From: Hirsutella rhossiliensis
Taxonomy: Eukaryota; Ascomycota; Sordariomycetes; Hypocreales; Ophiocordycipitaceae
Reading direction: 5' to 3'
Length of the DNA: 64,000 nt
Assembly (NCBI RefSeq): GCF_020360975.1
Contig: NW_025408672.1
Coordinates: forward strand, 248,001 to 312,000
The notes beneath the pieces were generated by a model. It ran no database searches and was not told the origin of the DNA. It was given only the letters and a program-made list of their open reading frames with translations. Of the stretch, positions 1 to 12,480 are shown piece after piece. How positions within the stretch are numbered: position 1 is the stretch's first letter; every line of letters starts with the position of its first letter. Both the position numbers and the translations under genes were made by a program.

Positions 1-590
1 AAAGTAGCGGGAGAAGTAGTCCTTATACCTTAAAGAGCTACCTATTAAATCGGCCGACCTTCTTACTAGCTAGACTAAGCTAGTAGCCTAGAGCGTCCCT
101 AACCTCTTAAAGACCCCTATCCTTAATATCTTTACCGTAAAAGCTTAAACCTTTAGTAGGATCGATATCCTAGGGCAGCTTAGGTAGCTAGGCACCCTAG
201 GCCTAACGTAGAAGGTAGGATCGGTCGTCTTCGTAGTCCTTTTAAAGGCTATAAGGGCTAAATACTAGAAAAAAGGCCTCTATATAATAGGTCTATAGAT
301 TTAAGTTAAGGCCTATAAGGAATATACTATACGTATATAGTACTATAGGTGCCTTTCCTTTAGCTATAACCCTTAGACCTACCGGCAGCTTATTAGGTAT
401 ACCTTTTACCTAGAAAAACACTTAACTAAGGACTATAACTACCCTAGCTATAAGGCTAGCTAAGGCTGCTCTTACTTTAAGGTCTAATACTATAACTATA
501 AGGGAGAGCACCTTACGACTAATAAAGTATAATATAGAGTCTATAAAGGAATAACTAATACTTAATAGCCTTAGCCCTCTTATACTTATA
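1..590 (+). pseudogene. LINE1 ORF1 (gag-like, zinc knuckles), 3' part
   Basis: End of the nucleic-acid-binding ORF1 protein of LINE1; the N-terminal part lies outside the window. From about 341 to 540 the plus frame holds three Cys/His clusters of zinc-knuckle type. Several Cys codons now read Tyr (TGC/TGT to TAC/TAT), for example in the stretch YTFYLEKHLTKDY near 398-440, where C-x2-C-x3-H-x4-C spacing is recovered if Tyr is read as former Cys. Tandem knuckles just upstream of an endonuclease/RT ORF are characteristic of LINE ORF1. In-frame TAG/TAA codons make it non-functional. Confidence 0.65.
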
Positions 591-599
591 GGGCCCTTA

Positions 600-2077
600 A
601 AGCCCCTTAGGCCCCCTAGGCCTAACTATAACCCTATTAGTATTATATAGTATAATACTAATAAGTAGGAAATAGCTAACTTATTAATCTTAGAGTAAGC
701 CCTAGAAATAAAAGCGGACCTTATCTTATTATAAGAGCCTTACCTTTATAAGATCGATAATAGCTATATCCTTATATAGTATCTAGCTTATAATATTATA
801 ACCTTTATCCCCTCTACTAACTTTCCTAAGCTCGCTAGGAGGCTTAGGGTTATAGCTTATAAGAGGAAGGAAGCTTAAATAAAAGCTAGCCTTAGCTTTA
901 ACCTCTTTTATAATCTTAATATATAGGCTATAAGGGTAAAAGGCGCCGAGCTATTTACCCTTATTAACCTATATAACGAAAAAGAGGTTAAAGGGGCCCT
1001 AGCTAGCTAAGGCTAGTAAGGGCCCTTTATAATAAAAAGGCTATTATTAATAGCCTAGCTCTTATAATAGCCTTTCCTATTAATAAGGGACTTTAACTTA
1101 TACTACTTTTATTAAAACCCTTTTATAAAACCCTTTAAGGCCTATAAGGTAGAAGCCCTTATTAGCTAGCTCGACTACTATAAAGCTTCCTTACTAATAG
1201 ACCTTAAGGTAGCTATAGAAAGCACTTATTAAAGGAAAGGCTTAAAAGGGGCCTTAGTTATAGACCTTACTTTCTATAGCCCCTTTAAATAGCTAACCTA
1301 GGCTAACTTCCGCTTCTTAGAAGCTATAAGCTTAGATTATAAGCCTATAGCCTTTAAAGCTAGCTTAAGGGGCCTTAATAAGCTACTATTAGTTAGGCCT
1401 ACTACCTATAATTATAAGAAAGTAAACTAAAAGGTATTCTTAAAATACCTAGCTAAGAAGGAATAGGACCTCCTTATAGCTATAGAGAGGGCTATAAAAA
1501 GAGATAACTTAAAAGGGATAGCTTCCCTTTTAATAAGAACCCTTATAAAGGCCTTAAATATAGCGATACCGAAAAAGAGGCCTTATAAAGGATCTAAGCC
1601 TTAGTAAACTAACGAGCTAACCTACCTTTAGAAAGCCCTAAGCCTAGCCTAATATACTTATAGGCTAGCCTAGGATAAAGAGAGCTAGAAGAGCTTTATA
1701 GAGGCCCGAAATAGCTTTAAGTATACTATTAAGGCTACTAAAAAGTAATACTAAGAGAGCTTCTTAATAAAAGTAATAAGAAAGGATATCTTTATAGCCT
1801 TTTCCTATACTAAGGCTAAAGCTAACCCTACCTTCCTTAGTATCTTATATATAAAAGAAGGGATAGAGGTAAAAGCTAATACTATTACGGAAAAATACGA
1901 GGCCTTCTTAATAACCCTTTTTCTAACCCTAGACCCTAGCCCTAGCCCTCCCTTTAGCCCCCCCTAGAGCCTAAAAAAAGAAGAGCCCCTAGGCTATATA
2001 AGTAGTAAGGGCACGGCTAAGTAGGACTAGCTAGAGCTAAAGGACCCTAAGATTAAGAGGGCTATTTTTAGCTCTTT
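600..2077 (+). pseudogene. LINE1 ORF2, N-terminal half: EEP-type endonuclease
   Basis: N-terminal half of the LINE ORF2 polyprotein. An apurinic-like (EEP) endonuclease domain spans roughly 630-1300. Visible landmarks are LILL.EPYLYK near 722-755, where the family has a catalytic Glu in a QEP motif, and RDFNLYYFY near 1085-1110, which corresponds to the GDFN-x-H motif with Gly and His lost by G-to-A and C-to-T change. The frame continues through a linker to 2077, where element A interrupts it at the residues SSF. This domain normally nicks the target DNA for target-primed reverse transcription. Many TAG/TAA codons are in frame; the gene is dead. Confidence 0.8.
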
Positions 2078-2527
2078 TATAACGACCGGTGTTATTCCTA
2101 AGGGATAAACCTATCGGGGGGTTTATATTAGCAGATATAACAGGGCGTGGTCTAAGCAATAATATATATATTACGTTAGTAATAAGTCGGAGGTCGTAGA
2201 CCGTAGACTATAACTAGGTAATTAGAATTAGAGATAGAATCGTAATAAAGATCTATATTAAAAGCTAGAGAGCTATCTATCTAAAAGAGTAAAAGTAGGT
2301 AGCTATATATACCCGTAGAGACTATCCTTAGATTATAGGCCTAGCTATAATCCCTAACGTTGGATCGTATAGAGCGCAGTGATCCTATTAATCCTAGATT
2401 ACTTAGATCTCTGCGATCCCCTCGATCCTATATCTATTAGATAGTCGTGCCGACCATTTATCCGTTAGACCGTGTTACGTGCTTAACGCGGTCGACCGTT
2501 AGCGGCCTAGTGGCCGTAGTCGTAATA
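2078..2527 (-). repeat. 3' LTR of chromovirus A (450 bp)
   Basis: Direct repeat of 9478-9927 with only scattered transitions. It is the 3' LTR because coding is on the minus strand. The R/U5-like part is shared with element C, while the U3-like part (about 2300-2527) is not. Confidence 0.9.
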
Positions 2528-2669
2528 CGATATCTCCCCTCCTTTTAGTCTTATCCGTAAGACCTACTATAGCTACCTTAGCCGCCGTGTATAAATATAC
2601 CCTTATCGCGTCGTGCGTAAGTATGTCGTTCCTTGTTTCTTTATCCTTTTAGGATGTGCTGCTGATAGT

Positions 2670-3348
2670 ATGTCTAGTCGTATACTAAAAAATCGTTCCC
2701 GAAAAGCCTCCGAGCGCGCTGCTCTTACCGAATATATCGACTTAAGTAGAGATCCTGCCGATATACCGTGTACTCGATGCTTTAAGGCGAAGAAGACGAA
2801 TTATCGGATAGCCGAAAATTCTTCGCGCTATAATAATTATATTGCTAGTAGTCGTCCCTATTATAATAGTGTTTTAGTGGCCTCTTTTTATAGGTGTCTT
2901 CTAATTCTTTCTGCGTATAGTAGCTAACGTATTTCTTCTAGTAACTAAATTATTAGCGGAGTAGCGTGGGCTATATTCTAAAGAGGAGGAAGCTAGGGAA
3001 GCCTTATTAGAGCTTTAGGTATAGCTTGTGAACCTTTAGTCGCAAATGTCTATCGCCGTTAATCGTTTAGCTCGCATCTAGAAGATTCGGAATCGTGCGA
3101 AGGAAAAGAGTTCTAAGTTATTTCGTCATAGTATCTAAGAAGTAGATGCCGAGGATAGCGTTTTACCTACGCTTAATGCGTATAAGCATTAGGTGGCAAA
3201 TAATTTACAATCGTTAGGCGTTCCTAATAAGGCGAATTAGTCCTCGTTCGGTATTAGCGAGGAGTTTACGGATCTTAGTCCTTTAATCCCTCCTAAACCT
3301 TCTAGTAAAATTATCGAAGTAGAGAGCCGTAGTAGGTTAAGTGCTTAA
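2670..3348 (+). pseudogene. Cys-rich accessory ORF antisense to pol in chromovirus A
   Basis: An ORF on the strand opposite to gag-pol, between the 3' LTR and the chromodomain. It starts MSSRILKNRSRKASERA at 2670, close to the LTR. Near residues 30-65 is a Cys cluster, PCTRCFKAKKT followed by positions now Tyr where Cys is expected, so the ancestral pattern looks like C-x2-C...C...C-x2-C. The first frame breaks at 2927; a one-base shift then leads into a long Glu/Leu/Arg-rich probable coiled coil (EEEAREALLEL at about 2983, MSIAVNRLARI further on) and an acidic tail ending with TAA at 3346-3348. Its end overlaps the 3' end of pol by a few tens of bases, tail to tail. The same ORF exists in element C. 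I recall similar small proteins from fungal genomes; function unknown. Confidence 0.7.
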
Positions 3349-6300
3349 GTAGTTCCTAGGTATTTTCCTCTAGTCCGTATCCCTTCTACTTAATAAGGTA
3401 TTCTTATTACTAACCTTATTTTCTTATATTTAGTACTTGTTTTACTTTATATTCTTAATCGTCGTTAACTTCGATTTTTTCCTATAGTTTAGCGTTTCGT
3501 AGCGCTAGTTCTAATAATAAGATATAAAATATCGGGTATATCCGCATTATTATTAGTAGCGAAAGTTCGTAGTTAACTTTTAAAATGGTTTTCTTAACCT
3601 TAAACGGTCTAAGTTTCTTAAAATCTAATTTATTACTTAGTCGTTTTATTTTAATGTTTCGTCGTACGAGGTAGATTATATCTCCCTCTCGAAAGATTGG
3701 TCCCTATAATCTTTTCCGATTATAGTAAGTAGATATTCGTTCTCTAACGAATTAAAGTTTTTATTATATTTCTTTATGCAATTTTCGTAGCTAATCTACT
3801 TATAGTATCGCTCGTTCCGCTTATAGTCCTTATCGAGTAACCTTAAATACTTCTAGGTTATATCCGTAATTAGCGTATACTAGTAAGAGCTTAGTTGTTT
3901 CTATAACTAAGCTATTATAAGCTAGTTGCGCTATTAGTAGCTATTTAACCTAATCGTTTTATTCGTAGCTAATATAGTATCGTAAATATTATTTAAGCGT
4001 TTAGTTAAGTCGTTCCGTTTATCTATCTATTTATAGGTGATAAGCTATGCTAAGCTTATGTTTCGTCCCTAATTATACTATAAGAGCTTGCTAAAACTTA
4101 GCTATAAACGTGCTTCCTCTATTAGAGATAATCTCGTTCGGTAGTCCGTAATTGCTAATAATAGTTCGTAGGAATATATATACTAGCTCTTCTATATTGC
4201 TTACTTCTTTATATAGTAAGAAGTACCCGTACTTCGTTAGTCTATCGGTAATAACGAATATGCTATTATACTTAACGTTAGTTATAGGTTCTTTTAATAG
4301 TAGTAGCTTTATAATATAGTCGAAAGCTATCGAATCCTATGGTTTTTCTAGTACTAGTAGCGGTTGCAATTCTCCGTATAGTTTATATCGTTTAGCCTTA
4401 CTTCGTGCGTAAAGTTTATATTCTTTAATAACTTATCGTATTGCTTCTTTAAGCTATAGGAAGTTATATTATCGTCTAATCTATTCCGTTGTTCTTCGGA
4501 TTCCTTAGTATCTATGTGTTAGATGTTCGTATATATCTTATATAACTTTATCTCGTAATTCTAGTAGTATCTAGATTTTATTCTTATATATTAGAACTTC
4601 CGAATATTCTATATCGCATCCCTTTAGTGCTTCGTGTTCTTTTATCTATTTTAGGATCTTCTAGTATATTAAGTCGTCGGGTTATACTTTAAATATTATA
4701 TTTAGCTATCGTTGCTAGTAGTTCCCTTTTTCGTTGATTTCTAGGAGCTATCCTTTCGCTATAGGTGCTCCTATATTATAGTCACTTCGTCGACTAAGGG
4801 CATTAGCTCGACCGTTTTCTATTCCTTTTCTATAGATTATTTCGTAGTCGAATTCTAATAAGTATTCGGCTTATCGGATCTATCGTCCGTTTAACTATTA
4901 TATTGTTATAAAGTATAAGATATTCTTATAATCTATATAGACCTTAACTTTATATTTGCTTCCGAGAAGGTAGTGTCGAAATTCCTTAAAAGCTTAAATA
5001 ATTACGAGGAATTCTTTGTCGTAGATAGGGTAATTAAGTTCTACGCTATATAGCTTTTTCGAGTAGAATGCAATTAGTCGTAGTCTTCCTTTATTATCTT
5101 TTTATCCGATTTATGCTCCTAGAGCAAAGTCTAATATATCGGTTTCGAGTTCGATTTATTGTTCTAGATCGAAGGTAGTTAAGACTAGTTCTTATATAAT
5201 CGTAGTTTTAATATATTTAAAAGCTTCGTTAGCTTTATCGTCCTATATAAATTCTTTTTCCTTCTTCGTTAAGTCGTATAGTAGTGCTATAATCTTTCCG
5301 AAATCTTTAATAAATCGTCGGTAGTAATTTGCAAATCCTAGGAAACTTTATACGTCTTTAACGTTCTTTAGCGTTAGCTATTCTTTAACTAAGTTGATTT
5401 TATCTTATTATATTTATATCTCTCCTAGTAAGATCGTGTATCTAAGGAAATCTACTTCCTATATATAGAACTTGCTTTTCTCTAGTTTAACTAGTAACTT
5501 CGCATTCTAAAGTACGCGGAGTACCTTATAGACGTATTCCTTATATTCTTCTAGGGTGTCCGAGAAGATTAGGATATTATCTAGGTATACTACTATAAAG
5601 ATATCTAAGTGTTCGCGTAGGATATTATTGATTATCCGTTAGAAGGTAGCTAGTGCATTTACAAGTCTAAATAGCATTACTAGATATTCGAATAGTCCGA
5701 ATTTCGTTCTAAAGGCTGTTATCTATTCGTGTCCCTTTTTTATGCGTATTAAGTTATAGGCGCCTTTAAGATCGAGGGCTATAAACCATTTTTTGCCGTA
5801 TAGTCGATCTCGTAGTTCCGATATAGCGGTAATAGTATTCGGTCCTTTATTATAATATCGTTTAAGCGTCTATAGTCGATAACTAGTCGTAGCTTGCCGT
5901 TTTTCTTTAAAATAAATATAACTAGATAGCCTACTTCGGATATTAATATTCGTATATATCCCTTTCGTAGATTCTCGTCGAGGTAGTCGCGTAGCGTTTA
6001 TAGTTACTTTTTATTTAGGTTATAGATTTTATAGAACGTCGGCGTTATTCTATCCTTAAGATAAATTTCGTGGTCCTATTAGCTATATTCGGGTAACCCT
6101 ATCTTAAGTTCTTCTTTAAAGAGTTTATTATATTTCCGGTATTCTTAGGGGATATTCTTTATTCTGTCTTATAGGCTTTGTTCTTTCTCTTAAGAGCTGG
6201 TTTCTCTTAACTTAAGCTCTTTGTTAATTTATTTAAGGTCTTTCCTTAGAGTAGCAATAACTCTTTAGATCTTCGTGTTATATCCTTTGTTCTATTTATA

Positions 6301-6870
6301 TCGGATGCTAGGTTATATAGCCGTGTTAGTTAGTACGTAGGTCTTATTAGTCGATTTTATTGTGTCCGCTAGTTCGGTTGCTGTTTTCGTTCGTATCGCT
6401 AAAGCCCGTAATAATTTACTTAAACGGTTATCCCTTTTATCCTATTTAGTAGCTAAATTATCGTAAAATTTTGCTTTCTCCTAAATCTACTAGTCCTAGA
6501 AACTTACGTCTTCGTTCTAACGTAACTAGCTAGTTTTCTAGTTAATTAGTAGGTTGCTCTCCTATAGCTATAGGAGCCCTAATATAAGGTCGTGTTCTTT
6601 AATATCTATAATATTAAAGTTAACTTATTCGTCGTGGCCCTAGATATTAATATCGAGGTAATTAATCTCTATATTAATAATTCCGTTATTATAGTTAAAG
6701 GCCTCTCCTTCGATATTTATAAGTTTATATAGATCTATCTTATATCTCTATATAAGTCGGTAACGATTAACGACTCTAGGTAAAACGTAATTACCTATCG
6801 CGCCGTAGTCTAAAAGTATACGTGCGTAATGTCCCGCGATTTTAATATCTAATACTATTTAGTCGCTATA
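3330..6870 (-). pseudogene. Chromovirus A pol: protease, RT, RNase H, integrase, chromodomain
   Basis: Minus-strand pol remnant homologous throughout to 52471-56040 of element C. The protease active-site region lies near 6791-6826. RT with its YLDN box (YLDD mutated) is at about 5578-5602. The integrase core with TDRL-type sequence is near 4225-4270. A C-terminal chromodomain is at about 3345-3470, defining the element as a chromovirus; chromodomains direct integration to histone-marked heterochromatin. Stops are of RIP type, so it is not translatable as it stands. Confidence 0.85.
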
Positions 6871-8520
6871 GCTTGCCGTTGCTATATATAGGGTCCTTAG
6901 ATCTTATCGTGTCGTGCTAGTCTATAGCCCTTTTATAGATAGCGTACCTTGTTTTTTGCCTAGTCCTTATTCGTTTTATTTAGGTATTCTTTTTTAATTT
7001 ATTATTAATATCGTTTCTTTATATTTTCGTCGCGTAGTATCGTATCGGGGCTTAAGAGACTGATTTCTTATAGCTAATCGAAGATTTCTTATTTCTTAAC
7101 GCTATATCGTTTATATTAAGCTACTTCGTAGTTAATTGCGTACTATACTTCGCAATTCTATTCGTTTTTATACTAAAGGTTAAGTTTTCGTTCTACGTCT
7201 TTCTATTTCGTATATAGTATTTTTATATCGATTCTCCCTTAGTCGAATACGGCCTATAGCCTTTATACGTATTGCTAATAATCTTTTAGTGCACCGTTAT
7301 ATCGTTTATACTATACTCGTGCTTTTTCGTGTTTATAAACTCTATAGTTCGGGTATATATATTCGTTATAATCTTCTTCGTCGTATTTAACTCGTTGCGT
7401 AAGTCTTTAGAAGATTAAGGGTTCGGATATCTTAGAGCAAGTAGCGTTATACTATTCTTCTATTTTAGCGTGTTTATGGATTTTATATATCTCTGAAAGA
7501 TATCTCGTTAATAAACCGTAATTATCGCGGCATTCGAGTAGCGTGCCGTAATCGGGTTCTAATAATATAACTTAGTCGTTCGGGTAGCGTTAATCGATTT
7601 TCTAGTAGTTTAGTTCTATGCTTAGGTAGGGTTTCGAAAGTACTTATCCCTCGAACCTAACCGGGAAGGCGTCGTATCGTGCCTTTATCTAGAAGTGTGT
7701 TATATAATCTAGGTAGACGTATAATATCTATAAAATATACTTATTGTATTTATAAGTAAGTAGTGTTTATAGATCGTCTCTAAATTCTCCTCGTAGTTGC
7801 TATTCTCGTTATAGAGCTATAAAGGTATCGACTACGGCGATAGCTATAGCGTAGTCTCCTCCGCGTAGTGCCGGTTAATATCGAATTAATATAGCTTATT
7901 AGTTTTCCGTAAGAATTTAAGGCGTTTATTAGGTTCTAATTTTAAGTATTTCTTCGAATTCTTCGAAGTATAGAGCGTGTTCTTTAATCGTAGTATTCTC
8001 CCTTAGTAGCGAGGGTAGTAGTATAAGTTCGTTCTTATCTTCCGTTTCTCTAGGTATTTCTTATTCTTTAGAGCTTATATCGTTAATACTTCGTTATTCC
8101 TCCTTAGGTTATTGTCCGAGTTTCGTAAGTATAAGGGCTACGTCTATATCTTCTTTATTATATTGTTTATAGACTGCCCGTCGTTGTTATCGATTTTTGT
8201 TTCGTATATCTTCCTAGAATCGTTTGCCGTTCTTCTTAATCTAGTCTTAGGAGACTCCTTTAGGATAGGGGTGTTCTAGTTCTGCGAATTTAACTTATTT
8301 CTATATTTTAGGATCCCTTCGTTATATTATTATAAGGGTCTTCTTTAGTAGCTTTAGGAACTATCTAGTACCGTTCTTATCGCTTAAGTATACTATATAT
8401 TCGTCGTCGTAGTATATAGTCTAACTAAGGAGTTTATGCTTTAGTTCCTATCTATTAGTAGCGTTTAGGTGTTTCTTACCTTCTAGGGCTAGTGCCTAGT
8501 AGGTTTTCTTCTCCTTGCGA
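6871..8520 (-). pseudogene. Chromovirus A coding linker between zinc knuckle and protease
   Basis: A stretch of about 1.6 kb between the gag zinc knuckle and the protease that aligns in the reverse orientation with 50815-52470 of element C. In C the frame is interrupted only by TAG/TAA codons, so it was translated as part of gag or gag-pol. It reads as a charged, Tyr/Lys/Glu-rich protein with no domain I recognise. Chromovirus gag and protease are usually separated by far less. Confidence 0.55.
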
Positions 8521-9416
8521 GGTTGTCTATATTCTTTAGAGTAATGTCTAGGTTTCCCGTAGTTAAAATACTTTCCTTTGCTTTTCTATATTATATCTAG
8601 ATCTATCCTACCTAGGTTAGTTATATAGGCGTAGGCAATAGGAGTTTCGCGCTTCTTTTTATAGTTAGCGCGTCGGTTAAAGTTATTCCTATAGGAAGGG
8701 TTCTAGTTTCCTCTTCCTTATTTCTTTTCTTAGCGTCGCGTATACTATCTATCGTCGATTCGTACTACTATAGCAATATAGTCTAAGAGGTTATTAGGTC
8801 GATTTTCCTTATAGAGCTCGTCCTTAACTTCTTCTTTAAGCCTATCGTAGAATCGTAATATAAGAGGTTCGTCGTCCTAATTAAGCTTTAAAGTAACTTA
8901 ACGGAACTTCGTAGTATAATCCGATACTAAGATCCTTTGTCGGAGTTCTCGAAGTTTTTATTCGTCTTCTCGTTCCTCGTCGGTTATTCCGAATACCTTC
9001 GTAATAGCTTCTTCGAATCCTTAGAAACTAGCGAAGACTTCGTCTATCTCGTTGTCTCGTTGTGCTAGTTAGTTATCGAGAAAGTCCCTTATAATAGGTC
9101 TAAACTAAGCGAGTGCCGTTCTAGATAAATAATTTCCTACGTAGAGTACCTTTTCGACTAGGTCCGAGAGTTTAGTAGGGTAAAACCGGTGGTAGGCCTT
9201 AAGTTAGGTAAGAAAGTCTTAAAGCGTGCTATAAGTACCGTCGAATAGTCCTAGCTATTTTAGTTTAACTGCTTCTCCGAGGTCCCTAACTTATCCGTTG
9301 CCTCCTCTATTCCTAAGTAACTATACCTTATATCGAAGGGTAATAATCTCGCGTATTATATCCTAAGGCGATATAGTAGCTCTAGAGTTAGTTAATCTAG
9401 CTTGCTATGCAGGCAT
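8521..9416 (-). pseudogene. Chromovirus A gag with CCHC zinc knuckle
   Basis: Structural protein that forms the intracellular particle. The start codon is the CAT at 9414-9416 read on the minus strand (MPA...), about 60 bases from the 5' LTR. The retrotransposon-gag region follows, and the zinc knuckle lies at about 8523-8576 as the reverse of the knuckle in element C (50754-50813). The original ATG survives here, whereas in A2 it is ATA. Confidence 0.8.
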
Positions 9417-9477
9417 GTTAATAGTTGCGATATTGCTTAGAGTAACGCGGTATTGCACTAAATAAGAGCTTTTAACG

Positions 9478-9927
9478 TATAACGGCCGGTGTTATTCCTA
9501 AGGGATAAACCTATCGGGGGGTTTATATTAGCATATATAATAGGGCGTAGTCTAAGCAATAATATATATATTACGTTAGTAATAAGTCGGAGGTCGTAGA
9601 CCGTAGACTATAACTAGGTAATTAGAATTAGAGATAGAATCGTAATAAAGATCTATGTTAAAAGCTAGAGAGCTATCTATCTAAAGGAGTGAAAGTAGGT
9701 GGCTATATATACCCGTAGAGACTGTCCTTAGATTATAGGCCTAGCTATGATCCTTAACGTTAGATCGCATAGAGCGTAGTGATCCTATTAATCCTAGATC
9801 ACTTAGATCTCTGCGATCCCATCGATCCTATATCTATTAGATGGTCGTGCCGACTATTTATCCGTTAGACCGTGTTACGTGCTTAACGCGGTCGACCGTT
9901 AGCGGCCTAGTAGCCGTGGTCGTAATA
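9478..9927 (-). repeat. 5' LTR of chromovirus A (450 bp)
   Basis: Direct repeat of 2078-2527, followed on the right by the target duplication tcttt at 9928-9932. The promoter of the element would lie here; I cannot place a TATA box or start site with confidence. Confidence 0.9.
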
Positions 9928-9932
9928 TCTTT

Positions 9933-12480
9933 TAATAAGAAAGCCCTTAGCCTAGACTCCCTTAGCTTCCTCCCTATTTAATACGTATATAAGGCTATCC
10001 TTATAGTCTTTAATAGGGCCTATAAAGCTCTATTTAACTAAGGATATTACCTTAAGGTATAAAAGGAAGCTATAGGAATTATACTTCCTAAGTAAAATAA
10101 GCTAGACTATACTATCCCTAAGGCCTATAGGGTTATAGGTTTACTTAACTACTTAGGAAAGGTCCTTAAAAAGCTATACGCTACCTAGCTAAGCTATTTA
10201 GCTAATATAGCTAGGCTTCTAAACCCTACGTAGCTAGAGGGACGAAAATAGCGGTTAGCTATAGATATAGCCTTCCTCCTTCTATACTATATCTAAAAGA
10301 AGTAGGAGTTTAATAAGAAGGCTATTACTAGTACCCTCTTATTAGATATAAAGGGCGCCTTCGATTTTATATTAAAGGAATAGCTTATAAGGGTCCTAAG
10401 GAAATTAAACCTCCTTAAGGCCGTTATAAGCTAAGTAAACTACTTCCTTACTAAAAGGAAGATCTAGCTAGCCTTTAAAGGGTAAGTCTAGCCCTTTATA
10501 GACCTAGTAATAAGGGTGCTTTAAGGGTCCCCTATTAGCCCTATTTTATTCCTCTTATATATAAGGGGGATACTAGCGGCTAAGGGATACTAGCTATCTT
10601 ATATAGATAACTTTAGTATCTCTATAATATCGACCTTAGCTAAGAAGAACGTTTAGTAGCTAGAAGTAATAGCTACTAACCTATTTAAATAAGCTAAAGA
10701 CTAAGGGGTCTACTTTAACCCCTTAAAGATAGAACTTATTTACTTTAGTAAGCAATAGTAGCTTATTTTAAAGGGTATAATAGTAAGAGGCTTATTTTTT
10801 AAGGTAAAGCTCTTAGTATAGTAGCTAAGGGTCTTCTTTAATTCTAGGCTCCTATTTAAATAATATATTAAGAAGAAGGTAGTATCTATATAAGCTACTT
10901 TTAAAGGACTATCCCGCTTAACCTTTATATAAAAAGGCCTACTATTTAAAGCCTTTAAATAGCTCTACTAAGCCTACGTAACCTTTATAGTAGACTATAG
11001 GGCCTAACTTTAGTATAAGGGGCCTAAGACCCCTAAGAGCCTTATAAAGCCTTTTTAAAGGCTATAAAACTAGGCTCTTTTAAAGGTCTTAAGGGCCTTT
11101 AAAGGATCCCTTATTAGGGCTTTAAAAGCTAAAGCGGCCCTACCGCTACTAAAGGTACGATTTAAAAGGGCATACCTCTCTTACGCCTTTTAAACCCTAT
11201 ACTTCTTACTTAGTTACCCTATAAGGCAGGCTTACGACCTAGCTATATAAGATAACCTTACTAACTTAAGCTTCGACCTAAGGGCCTTAAGCTATATTAG
11301 GCTATATATATAGCTATTCTACCTCCTTAAAGGCCTAGTAGCCCTTATAAGACCTAATTATAACTTAAATAAAAGGAAAGCTAGCTAAGAGCCCTTATAG
11401 GCCCTAGAGCTTAAGGCCTTTATTATAATAATAGAGGCCCCTAAGCCCTTAGCTAAGAAGTAATACTAACGCCTCTTAGCTAGCCTACTAGCCTAGAAGA
11501 CTTTAGGTTATAGCCCCTAGCCTTTTATACCGATAGCTTTAAAGGGTGCCTTAAGGGGTCCCTTATAAAGACTAACGCTTACTCCTTCTATAAAATAGGC
11601 TTAGAAAATAGGCCTATTAAGGCGTACTATAAGAACTTAGGGCCCTTAATTAAAGTAGCTAATATAAAGCTATTCGCGATACTAAGGGTCTTAGAGGACC
11701 TAGCTAAGAGGCCTCGGCCCTTAAAGCTTAGCCCTCTTAACCCCTTTATAGATACCTATATCTTTATAAATAGCTAAGCCGCTATAAAGAAGGTTATAGG
11801 TTTCTCGGACCTAGCTATATATATTAAAAGGCTCCTATCTAGCTTAAAAGCCTTTTATAATATATAGCTATACTAGTGCCCTAGCTACCTAGGGATCTTT
11901 AGTAACTAGCTAACTAACTAGCTAGCTAAAAGAGGCTTAGGGGCCCCTACCTAAGGGACCCCCTTAGTTTCTATTAGCTACTTATAAAGAAAGGTCTAGT
12001 AAGCTACTAAGGACTATTAGAAGGGACTCTAGGCTACTAAGGCGGCTAAAGGCCCTAGGGCTAAGGGCCTAGGTAAGTACTATACGTTTATTTAAAAGAC
12101 CCCCCGCCTAGCCCTTAGCCTAGAAAAGGACCTTATAGGGAGGCCTAGGCCGACCTTCTCGGCCTTTTACTAGCTCCTTTTTAAGGCTAGCTTCTTATTT
12201 TCCTTCTTAAAAAGGACTAATAAGGTAGACTAAGACGACTACCGCTATAGCTAAGGAAGGTATATAGCTAGGCACCTTATCCTAAGGTGCTTAAACTATT
12301 AAAGGGAAAGAGAGGTCCTTTACTAAACCTCTAAGAAACGGAAGGGGGCCCTTAGCCTACCTATTCTCTATAGCTCTAAGGAAGGAAGGGAAGCCCTTTT
12401 AACCTTCTTAGCTAAAATAGAGATAGGGATAGCTAAGTAGCTCGAAAAAGAGTAACCTAGGGGCCCTAGGGCCCTTAGGG
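9933..12480 (+). pseudogene. LINE1 ORF2, C-terminal half: reverse transcriptase and RNase H
   Basis: Continuation of ORF2 in the same frame after element A (NKKALSLDSLSF from 9934). RT runs about 10090-11000: YRVIGLLNYLGKV near 10125-10165, LLDIKGAFD near 10345-10370 and SYIDNF at 10597-10614, the catalytic YxDD box with the second Asp now Asn. RNase H occupies about 11520-11935, starting with FYTDSFKG (the TDGS box with Gly lost) and including a recognisable ANIKLFAILRVLEDL helix. A weak Cys/His-rich tail may lie near 12280-12330. RT synthesises the element's cDNA and RNase H degrades its RNA template. Numerous RIP-type stops. Confidence 0.88.

Larger units (their letters stand above)
2078..9927 (-). 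mobile_element. Ty3/gypsy chromovirus 'A', full length, coding on minus strand
   Basis: Full-length 7850-bp LTR retrotransposon inserted in LINE1. The LTRs are 450 bp each (2078-2527 and 9478-9927) and nearly identical, ending TATAACGACC...GTCGTAATA, which is TGTAACG...CGTTACA-like after CA/TG to TA change. A perfect 5-bp target duplication, tcttt, lies at 2073-2077 and 9928-9932. In element orientation the order is gag, zinc knuckle, long linker, protease, RT, RNase H, integrase and chromodomain. An extra ORF is encoded on the opposite strand near the 3' LTR. Less RIP-mutated than the surrounding LINE in places (TG and CA survive around 2600-3300), suggesting a younger insertion. Confidence 0.92.
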
